Assembly (NCBI GenBank): GCA_902784965.1 | Contig: CACZWU010000004.1 | Location: 1 to 53,241, forward strand | Direction of reading: 5' to 3' | From: an uncultured Bacteroidia bacterium | GTDB taxonomy: Bacteria > Bacteroidota > Bacteroidia > Bacteroidales > UBA932 | DNA length: 53,241 nucleotides | Shown here: piece by piece, positions 1 to 8,576 of the stretch | Layout: every line of letters begins with the position of its first letter | How positions within the stretch are numbered: the stretch's first letter is position 1 | Position numbers and translations under genes: made by a program | The notes under the pieces: model-generated | Databases searched by the model: none | Told to the model about the DNA's origin: nothing | Seen by the model: the letters and a program-made list of their open reading frames with translations, nothing else

Positions 1-345
1 CACTACGCAGTTGGTGGTGATCAGCGGCAGGAAGATACCCAGCGCCTGGTAGAGCGACGGGCTGATCTTCTTGATGATGATCTCGACCATCTGCACCAGA
101 GAGGCGATGACCAGGATGAAACTCACGGTCTGCAGGAACTCAAGTTCGAGCGGCACCAGCACATACTTCTGGAGCAGGAAGGTGACCAGCGTGGCGATGG
201 CGATCACGAAGGTGACCGCAGCGGTCATGCCCACGGCCGTCCCCACTTTCTTGGACACGCCCAGGAAGGGGCAGATGCCCAGGAACTGGCTCAGGACGAC
301 GTTGTTGACGAAAATCGCCGAAACGAATATCAGAATGATTTCCAT
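1..345 (-). CDS. rnfA: Rnf electron transport complex subunit RnfA (partial, C-terminus outside window)
   Basis: This is an integral membrane subunit of the Rnf ferredoxin:NAD+ oxidoreductase. The 115 residues in the window start [20 protein letters not shown] and contain the family signature [13 protein letters not shown] and, near the edge, LPLITTNC. All are strongly conserved in RnfA/RsxA and in NqrE. Several hydrophobic helices are visible, and RnfA normally has six and about 190 residues. The start ATG lies 2 bp after the rnfE stop, so this is the last visible gene of the minus-strand rnf operon. It is homologous to RnfE next door, with inverted topology. The cysteines in the ICP and TNC motifs correspond to those reported to hold an intramembrane iron-sulfur centre in the family. 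Confidence 0.95.
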   Translation of the reverse strand, partial: MEIILIFVSAIFVNNVVLSQFLGICPFLGVSKKVGTAVGMTAAVTFVIAIATLVTFLLQKYVLVPLELEFLQTVSFILVIASLVQMVEIIIKKISPSLYQALGIFLPLITTNCVV

Positions 346-347
346 GG

Positions 348-941
348 TTAAGCCTGTTTAGTGAGTTTTCTGAAAATAACCATCAGGTAGGCCAGCACGA
401 TAAAGGCGCCCGGCGCCAGCACGAAGGCCAGCATGCCGTCGCCGGCCATGAATTTCCAGCCGAAGGCCGAACCACTGCCCAGGATCTCGCGGACGAGGCC
501 CACGGCGGTCAGCGCAATGGTGAAGCCCAAGCCGATGCCGACACCGTCGAGGGCGGAATCGCCCACCGTATTCTTGTTGGCAAAGGCCTCGGCGCGGCCG
601 AGGATGATGCAGTTGACCACGATCAGCGGCAGGAAGATGCCCAGCGATTCGTAGAGCACCGGCACATAGGCCTGCAGCAGCAGCTGCACGATGGTCACAA
701 ACGAAGCGATGACCACGATGTAGCACGGGATGCGCACCTTGTCGGGGATGATCTTCGCGATGGCGGAGATCGTGATGTTGGAAAGGATCAGCACGACCAT
801 CGTGGCCAGGCCCATGCCCAGGCCGTTGATGGCGGAAGTGGTGGTACCCAGGGTCGGGCACATACCCAGGACGAGCACGAACGTCGGATTGTTCTTGACG
901 ATGCCGTCGACAATCAGTTGGAGTTTGCTATTCTTGCCCAT
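348..941 (-). CDS. rnfE: Rnf electron transport complex subunit RnfE
   Basis: This is a 197-residue integral membrane subunit of the Rnf complex, homologous to RnfA and NqrD. The N-terminal [24 protein letters not shown] and the middle [21 protein letters not shown] are RnfE hallmarks, each with a conserved Cys. About six membrane helices are visible and the length is usual for the family. Its start overlaps the rnfG stop by 14 bp, and its stop sits 2 bp before the rnfA ATG, so translation is probably coupled along the operon. The neighbours in the order rnfB-C-D-G-E-A make the assignment secure. Confidence 0.96.
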   Translation of the reverse strand: MGKNSKLQLIVDGIVKNNPTFVLVLGMCPTLGTTTSAINGLGMGLATMVVLILSNITISAIAKIIPDKVRIPCYIVVIASFVTIVQLLLQAYVPVLYESLGIFLPLIVVNCIILGRAEAFANKNTVGDSALDGVGIGLGFTIALTAVGLVREILGSGSAFGWKFMAGDGMLAFVLAPGAFIVLAYLMVIFRKLTKQA

Positions 942-1503
942 GGTCCATGCAGTTGTTTTTGAATACTTCGTAAGCTGCGTTCACCCCTTTGAGGAAGGCC
1001 CGGGAGGTGATGGTCGAAGCCGTGATGGCATCGATCTCGCCGTTGTCTTTCCTGACGGCGATGTTGTTCGTCGCCGGATTCTTTCCTTTCACCTGGGCGC
1101 GCGGCGCACAGTTCTCGTCGACGATCTTCGCACCGAGGCCCGGGGTCTCGGCGTGCGAGATGACGGAGGTGTTGTAGATGGTGCCGTCGGGCGTGAAACC
1201 GACCATCATCTGCAGGATGCCGCCGAAACCGGAGGTCGACACCTTGATGGCGTAGCCCACCGGCTCGCCGTCCTGATTGCGGGCGGTGTAGATCTGGCCG
1301 CCCTCGACAGCCCGGACATCTTCGGAAGGAACATTGTCGAAGGCCGGGGTGACCGACGCGATGGCGGCGTTCACCTTGGCCAGTTCAGAGGCCTCGATCG
1401 GAGCCTTAGTCACCGCATAGACGGTACCCAGCAGCGCCGAGCAGACCAGGCAGATGCCGGCCAGGACCAGCACCATGTTGCCGAATGTAGATTGTTTAGC
1501 CAT
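928..1503 (-). CDS. rnfG: Rnf electron transport complex subunit RnfG (FMN-binding)
   Basis: This 191-residue membrane-anchored flavoprotein of the Rnf complex has one N-terminal transmembrane helix (about residues 8-30), then an extracytoplasmic FMN-binding domain. Near residues 161-167 is TASTITS, the family's flavinylation motif (usually SGATxTS), so Thr164 should carry covalent FMN through a phosphoester bond. GFGG near residue 92 and HAETPGLGAKI near 117-127 are other RnfG/NqrC landmarks. The gene overlaps rnfD by 8 bp and rnfE by 14 bp. The only slightly unusual point is Ala-Ser in place of Gly-Ala within the flavin motif. Confidence 0.95.
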   Translation of the reverse strand: MAKQSTFGNMVLVLAGICLVCSALLGTVYAVTKAPIEASELAKVNAAIASVTPAFDNVPSEDVRAVEGGQIYTARNQDGEPVGYAIKVSTSGFGGILQMMVGFTPDGTIYNTSVISHAETPGLGAKIVDENCAPRAQVKGKNPATNNIAVRKDNGEIDAITASTITSRAFLKGVNAAYEVFKNNCMDHGQE

Positions 1504-2491
1504 TTTTCTTTACCTCCCCAAACCGGCGCGGTTTGCAATATTTGTTGAGCAACGGGACGGTGCAGTTCATGATCAGGATGGCGAACGAGACGCCCTCCGG
1601 ATAGGAACCGAAGTAACGGACGAACACCGTGATCAGGCCGATGCCGATACCGAAGATGATCTGTCCCTTGGTCGTCATCGGTGAGGTCACGTAGTCGGTG
1701 GCCATGAAGATGGCACCGAGCAGCAGACCGCCCGTAAAGAGGTTGAACACCGGGTTGGTGAAACGCTCGGGGTCGGCCAGCCAGAAGATGCCCGAAACCA
1801 CGAACACCGTGCAGAGGATGGTCACCGGGATGGTGGCCTTGATCACGCGGCGGCAGAGCAGGTAGATGAAGCCCAGGATCAGCGCGATGGCCGAGAGCTC
1901 ACCGGCCGAGCCGCCCGCATTGAAGAAGAACTCCTGGCTGAAGGTCAGGTTGTCGTCTGCAATCTGTGAAAGCGTCATGCCGTTCTTGAGGCCTTCCTTG
2001 ACGGCGCCCAGCGGCGTCGCGCCGGAGAATGCGTCCACGATGCCGAACAGCGAACCGTCGTCGGACCACGAAGTCATCAGCACCGGGAAGGAAACCAGCA
2101 GGAACACACGGCCCACCAGCGCAGGGTTGAAGATATTCTGGCCCAGGCCGCCGAAGGTCATCTTGGCCACGCCGATGGCCACGATGGAACCGATGACGAT
2201 GAGCCACCAGGGAGAGTTCGGGGGAAGGTTGAGAGCGAGCAGACAGCCCGTGACGGCGGCCGACAGGTCGGAGATGGTCACCGGGCGTTTGAGCAGATAT
2301 TTCTGAATCAGGAATTCCGTCAGCATACAGGATGCGACGCCCACCACAAGCAGCATCAGCACCGACCAGCCGCTGGCGAGGATCGCCACCAGCATTGCCG
2401 GCGCCAGGGCGATGAGCACGTCGCGCATCAGCGACTGCGTGCTCTCACGGCCGTGGGTATGGGGAGAAGGAGATACGATAAGCTTGTTCAT
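1496..2491 (-). CDS. rnfD: Rnf electron transport complex subunit RnfD
   Basis: This 331-residue polytopic membrane subunit is homologous to NqrB. The N-terminus MNKLIVSPSPHTHGRESTQS and the motif FGGLGQNIFNPALVGR near residues 113-128 are diagnostic. SGATPLGA near residues 156-163 is the covalent FMN attachment site, with Thr159 the expected acceptor. About nine or ten hydrophobic segments are seen and no domain is missing. It lies 8 bp after rnfC and overlaps rnfG. In the complex it forms part of the membrane electron path and of the ion-translocating core (family knowledge). Confidence 0.95.
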   Translation of the reverse strand: MNKLIVSPSPHTHGRESTQSLMRDVLIALAPAMLVAILASGWSVLMLLVVGVASCMLTEFLIQKYLLKRPVTISDLSAAVTGCLLALNLPPNSPWWLIVIGSIVAIGVAKMTFGGLGQNIFNPALVGRVFLLVSFPVLMTSWSDDGSLFGIVDAFSGATPLGAVKEGLKNGMTLSQIADDNLTFSQEFFFNAGGSAGELSAIALILGFIYLLCRRVIKATIPVTILCTVFVVSGIFWLADPERFTNPVFNLFTGGLLLGAIFMATDYVTSPMTTKGQIIFGIGIGLITVFVRYFGSYPEGVSFAILIMNCTVPLLNKYCKPRRFGEVKKNG

Positions 2492-2499
2492 CGGTCTGT

Positions 2500-3837
2500 C
2501 TATTTTTTAACTCTGCTACGCATAATCTTCATGACTTCCGCCTTGTTGATGCGGATCATATCGAGCAGCGGAATGCCGGCCGGGCAGGTAAAGCTGCAGC
2601 AGCCGCATTCGATGCAGTCGAAGATGCGCTCGGCTTCCAGTTCGTCGTAGCGGCCGCCGGCCCGGCTGAGTTTGTTGAGCAGCCACGGCTCGAGGCCCAT
2701 CGGGCAGGCCTGTGCGCATTTGGAACAGCGGATGCAGCTGGTCTCGGGTCCGCGGCGCGTCTCCTTGTCGGTGAGGACGAGGATGGCACCGTTGGCCTTG
2801 ACGGTGGCGGCATCGAGGTTGGCGATGGCACGGCCCATCATCGGGCCGCCGCTGATGACCTTGGCTGCGTTTTCGGGCAGGCCACCGGCCACTTCCAGGA
2901 TCTTCGACATCGGAGTACCGATCCGGACCTTGTAGTTGTGCTGCACGGGGAGGCAGCTGCCGGTGACGGTGATCACGTTGTCGATCAGAGGTTTGTTCTT
3001 CTGTACCGCTTCGTAGACGGCCAGCGAGGTGCCCACGTTCTGCACCACGGCGCCGGTGTCAATCGGCAGGGCGCCCGAAGGGACCTGACGGCGGATGACC
3101 GCATCGATCAGCTGCTTCTCACCGCCCTGCGGATAGCGTTTCCTGAGCACCACCACCTCGATCTGCGGGAACTCGGCGGCGGCTTTCTGCATCGAGGCGA
3201 TGGCCTCGGGCTTGTTCTCCTCGATACCCACGTAGCCGCGGGTCACGCCGAGGGCTTTCATCATGATGGCGCCACCGATGAGGATCTCGACCGGGCGCTC
3301 CCGCATGATGCGGTCGTCGGAGGTGAGGTAGGGCTCGCACTCGGTGCCGTTGAGGATGAGGCACTCGGCCTTCTTGTCCTTCGGCGGGGCGAGTTTCACG
3401 TGGGTCGGGAAGGAAGCACCGCCCAGGCCGACGATACCGCAGGCCTTCACCTTGGCGATGATTTCTTCCGGAGAATAAGGAATATCTTTTACAATGGTAT
3501 CAGAGGTGTCGATACCTTCCATCCACTCGTCGCCTTCGACGGTGATTTCGACGTGCGGCACCATGTTGCCGGCGATGTCAGCCCGCGGGCCGACCGACTT
3601 GACGGTACCCGAGACGGGCGAATGCACATAGCCGGAGATGAAGCCGGCGGGTTCGGCGATCACCTGTCCCACCTTCACTTTGTCGCCCACTGCCACGACC
3701 GGCGTGGCCGGAGCGCCCAGATGCTGCGCCATCGAGACATAGGCCGTCTCGATCGCGGGGAAGACCTCAATGGCTGCCGCCGAAGAGATCTTGTTGTCGT
3801 GCGGATGCACGCCGCCAATCTTAAACGTTTTCTTCAT
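2500..3837 (-). CDS. rnfC: Rnf electron transport complex subunit RnfC
   Basis: This 445-residue peripheral subunit is the site of NADH/FMN chemistry in the complex. The N-terminal part has a barrel-sandwich (biotinyl-like) region, then a Nqo1-like Rossmann domain with GGASFPTHVKL near residue 140 and ILNGTECEPYLTSDD near 163. An SLBB-type segment follows. Two 4Fe-4S motifs near the C-terminus read CIRCSKCAQACP and CIECGCCSFTCP. The length is normal for the compact RnfC of Bacteroidota and lacks the long Ala/Lys tail seen in Enterobacteria. The start overlaps the end of rnfB by 17 bp. Confidence 0.96.
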   Translation of the reverse strand: MKKTFKIGGVHPHDNKISSAAAIEVFPAIETAYVSMAQHLGAPATPVVAVGDKVKVGQVIAEPAGFISGYVHSPVSGTVKSVGPRADIAGNMVPHVEITVEGDEWMEGIDTSDTIVKDIPYSPEEIIAKVKACGIVGLGGASFPTHVKLAPPKDKKAECLILNGTECEPYLTSDDRIMRERPVEILIGGAIMMKALGVTRGYVGIEENKPEAIASMQKAAAEFPQIEVVVLRKRYPQGGEKQLIDAVIRRQVPSGALPIDTGAVVQNVGTSLAVYEAVQKNKPLIDNVITVTGSCLPVQHNYKVRIGTPMSKILEVAGGLPENAAKVISGGPMMGRAIANLDAATVKANGAILVLTDKETRRGPETSCIRCSKCAQACPMGLEPWLLNKLSRAGGRYDELEAERIFDCIECGCCSFTCPAGIPLLDMIRINKAEVMKIMRSRVKK

Positions 3838-4741
3838 GGGGCTTCGGTTTTTCAGGGGTTACAGGAGCAGCAGGTGCTGCAGGAGCGGCAGGAGTTGCAG
3901 GAGTTGCAGGTGCTGCCGGTTTGGGCGGGAAATTCACGGCCTGGATGGCGTGGGTCGGGCATTCGTCGACGCACTTGCGGCACATCTTGCACTTGGAGAA
4001 ATCGATGTAGGCCACGTTGTTCTCGACGGTGATGGCTTCGAAGGGACAGGCTTTCGCGCACTTGCCGCAGCCGATGCAGCCGGCGGAGCAGGCCTTGCGG
4101 GTGACGGCACCCTTGTCCTTGTTGATGCACATCACGCAGACCCTTCTGTCCTTGAATCCTTTCGCGCGCAGTTCGATCACGCCTTTCGGGCAAGCCTTCA
4201 CACAGGCACCGCAGGCCGTACATTTGTCCTGATCCACCGTCGCGATGCCCGTGGCGGGATCGACGTGGATGGCATCGAACTTACAAGCAGCCGCGCAGTC
4301 GCCCTTGCCCAGGCAACCGTACTTGCAGGCGGTGTCACCGGCATAGAGGCTGGCCATCACCTTGCAAGACGCATAGCCGTCGTAGTCGTTGGTGCGGGCA
4401 CGGTTGGCAAAACTGCCCTGGCAGCGGACCACCGCCACCATCGGTGCCTTCTCTTCCACGGCACGGCCCAGCGCCTCGGCGATCTTGGTCATCACCGGGT
4501 TGCCGCCCACCGGGCAGAAGAAACCGTCCATCCCCGGAGCCTTCACCACATTCTCGGCGAATGCGTGACAGCCTGCCTGACCACAGCCGCCGCAGTTTGC
4601 GCCCGGAAGGATGGATTCCACCGTCGCGATACGGGGATCCTCCTCTACTTTGAACTTTTGCGCCACAAAGTAGAGCACAACTGCGAACAGCAGCCCGAGG
4701 GCTACCAGACAAGCAATTGTAAAAAGAATAGTTCCAGTCAT
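3821..4741 (-). CDS. rnfB: Rnf electron transport complex subunit RnfB (polyferredoxin) with Ala/Pro tail
   Basis: This 306-residue membrane-anchored iron-sulfur protein accepts electrons from ferredoxin. A single N-terminal helix (about residues 4-27) is followed by the Fe-S domain CGGCGQAGCHAFA near residues 50-62. Cys-rich ferredoxin repeats come next, including CTACGACVKACP, CIGCGKCAKACP and CKMCRKCVDECP, so at least five clusters are likely. The last 35 or so residues are a low-complexity Ala/Pro/Thr tail, encoded by short direct repeats at 3860-3917, that is not part of the conserved fold. The ATG overlaps the rseC stop in an ATGA arrangement. Confidence 0.96.
   Translation of the reverse strand: MTGTILFTIACLVALGLLFAVVLYFVAQKFKVEEDPRIATVESILPGANCGGCGQAGCHAFAENVVKAPGMDGFFCPVGGNPVMTKIAEALGRAVEEKAPMVAVVRCQGSFANRARTNDYDGYASCKVMASLYAGDTACKYGCLGKGDCAAACKFDAIHVDPATGIATVDQDKCTACGACVKACPKGVIELRAKGFKDRRVCVMCINKDKGAVTRKACSAGCIGCGKCAKACPFEAITVENNVAYIDFSKCKMCRKCVDECPTHAIQAVNFPPKPAAPATPATPAAPAAPAAPVTPEKPKPHEENV
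3860..3917. repeat. Short imperfect tandem repeats encoding the RnfB Ala/Pro tail
   Basis: On the plus strand, units of about 9-12 bases built on gcaggag and gttgcag repeat several times. In the rnfB frame they encode AAPATPATPAAPAAPAAP. The repeats sit outside the cluster-binding domains, so their number could drift without breaking the protein. Confidence 0.7.
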
Positions 4742-5172
4742 TTAGGTTGTTTTTCTATAGAAAATGTGAATATTTTGGAAATCTTGTCTCTGAACAGGAA
4801 AACGCCCAGGTAGTAGAGCGCCACGATGCCCAGGGAGGCCAGTCCCATGAGCAGTTCGCTGGCACCGCAGAGCCAGAACACCGTGACCGATGCCAGTAGC
4901 ACCATCAGCGGAACCACATAGGCGAACCAGACGGCCTGGGTACCCATCGAGGGAGCCATCACCACGTTGACGGTCTCGCCCACCTGGAAATCCTGGGTGA
5001 GCGTGGTGATGTCCTGGGCCACTTCGACCACCTTGACGGCCTGGTCGGACGCGCCGCACACGCCCTTGGCGTGGCAGGCGGCACAGGCCGACTTGTTGAG
5101 AATCTCCACGGCGATGTAGTCTTTGTCGACCGACACCACCTTGCCTTCGTGTTCGATCCTTTCCTTGGCCAT
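4738..5172 (-). CDS. RseC/MucC-family (SoxR-reducing system) membrane protein
   Basis: This 144-residue protein begins MAKERIEHEGKVVSVDKDYI. It has the RseC N-terminal cysteine cluster CAACHAKGVC near residues 25-34, a short soluble beta domain, and two C-terminal transmembrane helices (about residues 75-95 and 100-125). RseC/MucC proteins are linked to Rnf/Rsx complexes, for instance in reducing SoxR in Enterobacteria. In anaerobic Bacteroidota the gene simply precedes rnfB, and its function there is inferred. The start at 5172 is chosen because it lies just after the dnaB stop and begins the conserved domain; an upstream in-frame extension would run into dnaB. The stop overlaps the rnfB ATG by 4 bp. 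Confidence 0.88.
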   Translation of the reverse strand: MAKERIEHEGKVVSVDKDYIAVEILNKSACAACHAKGVCGASDQAVKVVEVAQDITTLTQDFQVGETVNVVMAPSMGTQAVWFAYVVPLMVLLASVTVFWLCGASELLMGLASLGIVALYYLGVFLFRDKISKIFTFSIEKQPK

Positions 5173-5174
5173 AC

Positions 5175-6638
5175 TCAATAATCTTCGTTCGCGGGGAACA
5201 TGGTATTCATCCGGGACTCCGTGTACGAGGCATTGTCGGCCTCGTAGGGCTGGTCGTTGTAGTCCACGAACTTCACCTCGGAAGAGAGGAAGCGCATCTT
5301 GACGTCGCATACCTGCCCGTTTCGGTGCTTGGCGATGATCAGGTCGGTCTCGCCGGGGAATCCGTGGTCGTCCTGGACGCCCAGGAACTCGGGCCGGTGG
5401 ATGAACATCACGATGTCGGCGTCCTGCTCGATGGCGCCCGACTCACGCAGGTCGCTCAGCTGCGGGCGCTTGTTGCCACCGCGCGTCTCCACCGAACGGT
5501 TGAGCTGCGACAGGGCGATGATGGGCACGTTGAGCTCCTTGGCGATGGCCTTGAGCGAACGGGAGATGGCAGCCACTTCCTGCTCGCGCATGCCCTTGAG
5601 CTCGGGCGGGCCGGTCATCAGCTGCAGGTAGTCGATAATGATGAGCTTCACGTGCTGCTTGTTCACCAGCCGCCGGGCTTTCGAGCGGAATTCGTAGATG
5701 GACAGCGACGGGGTGTCGTCGATGTACATCGGCGCGCGAGACAGGTTGTTCAGGCCGTCGTGGAGCTGCGCCCATTCGTCCTGCGTCATCTTGCGGGCGC
5801 CGCGCAGCTTGTCGGCGGGGAGGCCTGTCTCGCTCACCATCAGACGGGTCACGAGCTGGGTGTCGGGCATCTCGAGCGAGAAGAAGGCCACGGGAACATG
5901 ATGGTCGACCACCATGTTGCGGGCCATGGTCAGCACGAAGGCCGTCTTACCGACCGACGGGCGGGCCGCCAGGATGATGAGGTCGGCCGCCTGCCAGCCG
6001 AAGGTCACGCGGTCGATGCCGGTATAGCCCGAAGGCACGCCGCTCAGGCCGTCTTCGCGCTTCTGGTTGGTTTCGATCTGTTCGATGGCCCGGTTGATGA
6101 CCGAAGTGATGGGCTTGGTTTCGTTGCGGACGTTGCGCTGAGCCAGGGTGAAGACTTTCTCCTCGGCCGTGTCGATCAGGTCGTCGACCGGCAGGGAATC
6201 GTCGAAGGCGGCTTTCTGCACGTCGTACGAGATGGCGATCAGCTCCCGCTGCAGGAACTTCTGCAACAAGACCTTGGTGTGGTACTCCACGTGGGCTGCC
6301 GCACCGATCTTGGTGGAAAGCTGGCTCAGATAAGCCATGCCGCCCACCTCTTCGAGCTGGCCGCGCTTGTTGAGCTCATCCGACACGGAAAAGATGTCGA
6401 CCGGATCGTTGCGCGACGACAGCGTGGTGATTGCCTCGAAAATCTTCTTGTGGACGTCCTTGTAGAAGCAGTCGGCCTGCAGCTGGTCGAGCACCTCGGG
6501 CACCGCCTCGGGCTCCAGCAGCAGCGCGCCCAGCACCGCTTCCTCGATGTCGATGGCCTGCGGCGGCTTGCGGCCGCCGAAATCTTCGGCGATCGACTCC
6601 AGGTTCACCCGTTGCGGACGCTTCTCGTTCTTGGCCAT
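5175..6638 (-). CDS. dnaB: Replicative DNA helicase DnaB
   Basis: This 487-residue hexameric helicase unwinds DNA at the replication fork. The N-terminal primase-interaction domain begins near residue 28 with PPQAIDIEEAVLGALLLEPE. The RecA-like C-terminal domain carries Walker A ARPSVGKT (residues 225-232), the Walker B region LIIIDYLQLM near residue 335, and SQLNRSVETR. No intein interrupts the frame and the length is typical. It sits between the zinc-ribbon protein (15 bp) and rseC (2 bp), so replication, envelope and redox genes appear to share a transcript. Such a placement at the head of an rnf operon is unusual. Confidence 0.97.
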   Translation of the reverse strand: MAKNEKRPQRVNLESIAEDFGGRKPPQAIDIEEAVLGALLLEPEAVPEVLDQLQADCFYKDVHKKIFEAITTLSSRNDPVDIFSVSDELNKRGQLEEVGGMAYLSQLSTKIGAAAHVEYHTKVLLQKFLQRELIAISYDVQKAAFDDSLPVDDLIDTAEEKVFTLAQRNVRNETKPITSVINRAIEQIETNQKREDGLSGVPSGYTGIDRVTFGWQAADLIILAARPSVGKTAFVLTMARNMVVDHHVPVAFFSLEMPDTQLVTRLMVSETGLPADKLRGARKMTQDEWAQLHDGLNNLSRAPMYIDDTPSLSIYEFRSKARRLVNKQHVKLIIIDYLQLMTGPPELKGMREQEVAAISRSLKAIAKELNVPIIALSQLNRSVETRGGNKRPQLSDLRESGAIEQDADIVMFIHRPEFLGVQDDHGFPGETDLIIAKHRNGQVCDVKMRFLSSEVKFVDYNDQPYEADNASYTESRMNTMFPANEDY

Positions 6639-6653
6639 CGCAGCGACGTGCTA

Positions 6654-7478
6654 TCAGTTTTCGTTCTCGAATGCGGAGCTGACCAGGATACGGCCGCAGT
6701 ACTCGCACACGATGATCTTCTTGCTCTCTTCGATGTCGAGGCGGCGCTGGGGCGGGATCTTGTTGAAGCATCCGCCGCAGGCATCGCGGTTGACAGTCAC
6801 CACGGCCAACTTGTTGTGGGCATTGGCGCGCACTTTCGTGTAGGCGACCATCATGCGCTCATCGAGCTGGCTCACGAGGTTCTCGCGCTCCTTGAGGAGG
6901 GTTTCCTCTTCCTTGGCGGTTTCCTCGACGATGGTGTCGAGCTCTTTCTTCTTCTCCACCAGGTCGGCTTCACGCTGGGCCAGGTCTTTCTGGGCGTTCT
7001 CAACCACGACCTTGAGGTTGGAGATCTCCGCTTCGTTCTCGCGGATCTTCTTGGAAGCCACCTGCTGTTCGAGGTCCTGGTACTCGATTTCCTTGGTGAT
7101 GGACTCGTACTCGCGGTTGTTCTTCACGTTGTCACGCTGGGCACCGTATTTGGCAATCAGTTGCTTGCTTTCCTCGATGACGTGCTTGTGGTCGGCGTTG
7201 AGCTTCTCGATCTCCTTGATCTCGGCCTTGGTGTTGGTGATGCGGGTGTGAAGACCGGCGATCTCGTCTTCCAGGTCCTGCACCTCGAGGGGGAGTTCGC
7301 CCCGCAGGAGGTAGATCTTGTCGATCTTGGTATCGGTCTGCTGGATCCGATAGAGCGTACGGAGTTTCTGCTCCATCGCAATCGAATCGGTGTCGGCCAT
7401 ATTTTTCTGCAGGGAGACGAAGGTCTCGCGCTGGTCGATCGGGGTGACGATCTTGTTTACCTTCTTTTTAGTAGCCAT
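6654..7478 (-). CDS. Coiled-coil protein with C4-type zinc ribbon
   Basis: This 274-residue protein has a long antiparallel coiled coil (about residues 35-215) followed by a zinc ribbon. The ribbon is CGGCFNKIPPQRRLDIEESK near residue 233, with CEYCGR near 258, giving two CxxC pairs. LRGELPLEVQDLEDEIAGL near residue 60 is the conserved family signature. The family is often next to NIF3-like proteins, as here, and its molecular role is not firmly known. Possible starts are 7478 (used), 7400 (MADTDS) and 7376; the first 26 residues are Lys-rich and poorly conserved, so 7400 could be the true start. Confidence 0.85.
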   Translation of the reverse strand: MATKKKVNKIVTPIDQRETFVSLQKNMADTDSIAMEQKLRTLYRIQQTDTKIDKIYLLRGELPLEVQDLEDEIAGLHTRITNTKAEIKEIEKLNADHKHVIEESKQLIAKYGAQRDNVKNNREYESITKEIEYQDLEQQVASKKIRENEAEISNLKVVVENAQKDLAQREADLVEKKKELDTIVEETAKEEETLLKERENLVSQLDERMMVAYTKVRANAHNKLAVVTVNRDACGGCFNKIPPQRRLDIEESKKIIVCEYCGRILVSSAFENEN

Positions 7479-7487
7479 AGTGTCTTG

Positions 7488-8249
7488 CTAGAAATAGTAT
7501 ATCGGATTGTTGTTTTCTTGCGTAGTCGTGCAAACTGCAAATGTAGGCAATTTTTCTTGAAGTAGCGAAACGAACTTTTCCACAATGTCTTTTTCGCTCT
7601 CAAAATGCCCGATATCCAGGATCATACGGCCTTCCGGAACGAAGAAATGGTGGTACGACACGTCGCCCGTGACGAATGCGTCAGCACCGGCCCCGAAGGC
7701 CAGTTCGGCGAAACCGGAGCCCGCCCCGCAGCTGGTGGCCACGCGCGACACCTCCTCAACGGGAGCCGAGCAGCGCAGGACCTGCAGGGAGAAGCATTCT
7801 TTCACATAGCGGCAGAACGCCTCGCCGGTCATGGGCTCGGGCAGCAGGCCGATGAAACCCAGCCGGCTCTCGTCGAGCGGTTCGGGATCCACCAGGCCGA
7901 GCCGCGCGGCCATCAGGGCGTTCACGCCGCCCGGCGCCTTGTCGGCGTTGGTATGGGCTGCATAGACGGCAATGCCGTGGCGGATGGCCAGATAGACCGC
8001 CGCACCCACCGGGTCGTCGGGGGCGATGTGCTTCAAGCCGTTGAATATCAGTGGGTGATGGGTCACGATCATGTCGGCGCCCCGGGCGATGGCTTCCCGG
8101 ACGAGCTGTGGGGTGCAGTCGAAACCCACCAGCACGGCATGGACCTCGTCGCAGGGGCTGCCCACACACAGGCCCGCATTGTCCCAGCGCTCTTGCTCCT
8201 GGAGCGGGGCGAACTCCTCGAGAATGTCTGTGATGTCCTTGACGAGCAT
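7488..8249 (-). CDS. NIF3/YbgI-like dinuclear-metal protein (GTP cyclohydrolase 1 type 2 homolog)
   Basis: This 253-residue protein of the NIF3 family forms a hexameric ring with a two-metal site. Motifs seen are WDNAGLCVG near residue 22, THHPLIF (63-69), HTNAD (99-103) and, near the C-terminus, DIGHFESEKD, which together supply the metal ligands. It corresponds to the short E. coli YbgI form. Many Bacteroidota homologs are near 365 residues because of a PII-like insert, and that insert is missing here. The substrate is unknown despite the database label. Its start is 2 bp after the merR-like stop. Confidence 0.88.
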   Translation of the reverse strand: MLVKDITDILEEFAPLQEQERWDNAGLCVGSPCDEVHAVLVGFDCTPQLVREAIARGADMIVTHHPLIFNGLKHIAPDDPVGAAVYLAIRHGIAVYAAHTNADKAPGGVNALMAARLGLVDPEPLDESRLGFIGLLPEPMTGEAFCRYVKECFSLQVLRCSAPVEEVSRVATSCGAGSGFAELAFGAGADAFVTGDVSYHHFFVPEGRMILDIGHFESEKDIVEKFVSLLQEKLPTFAVCTTTQENNNPIYYF

Positions 8250-8251
8250 GA

Positions 8252-8572
8252 TCAGATGTTTTCGTAAAGTTCCGAAAGCTGGGCGCGGATGTCGTAGAGT
8301 TTTTCCACGATCTGCCGCTTGTGTTCCAGTCCGTCCCGGTTTTCCGACAGCTTGCGCTCCACGCCGTCGAGGGTCAGCCCTTCGACACGGGTGAGGTAGT
8401 GGATCAACCGCAGGTTGTCGACGTCTTCCGGATGGAAGAGCCGGTTGCCCTTCGCATTGCGTTCGGGCTTGACGAAGCGGGGGAAGGTATCCGACCAGAA
8501 ACGGATGGTGGAGACTTCCTCTCCGAGCATAGCGGCCACTTCGCCGATCTTGTAGTATAGTCGTTCTGCCAT
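8252..8572 (-). CDS. MerR-family transcriptional regulator
   Basis: This short 106-residue regulator has an N-terminal winged helix-turn-helix: YYKIGEVAAMLGEEVSTIRFW (split by one residue from the preceding start) matches the MerR consensus Y.IGEVA..LGV...TLRYW. The wing with NRLFHPEDVDNLRLIHYL follows, then a dimerisation helix to about residue 104. No effector domain or metal-binding Cys cluster is present, so the signal cannot be predicted. The gene lies 4 bp after an M23 gene and 2 bp before the NIF3 gene, an arrangement common in Bacteroidota. Confidence 0.88.
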   Translation of the reverse strand: MAERLYYKIGEVAAMLGEEVSTIRFWSDTFPRFVKPERNAKGNRLFHPEDVDNLRLIHYLTRVEGLTLDGVERKLSENRDGLEHKRQIVEKLYDIRAQLSELYENI

Positions 8573-8576
8573 AATT

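Noticed and set aside
3860-3917. Possible CRISPR-like repeats
   Set aside because: The units are short, adjacent without spacers and in frame inside rnfB, so they are coding repeats.
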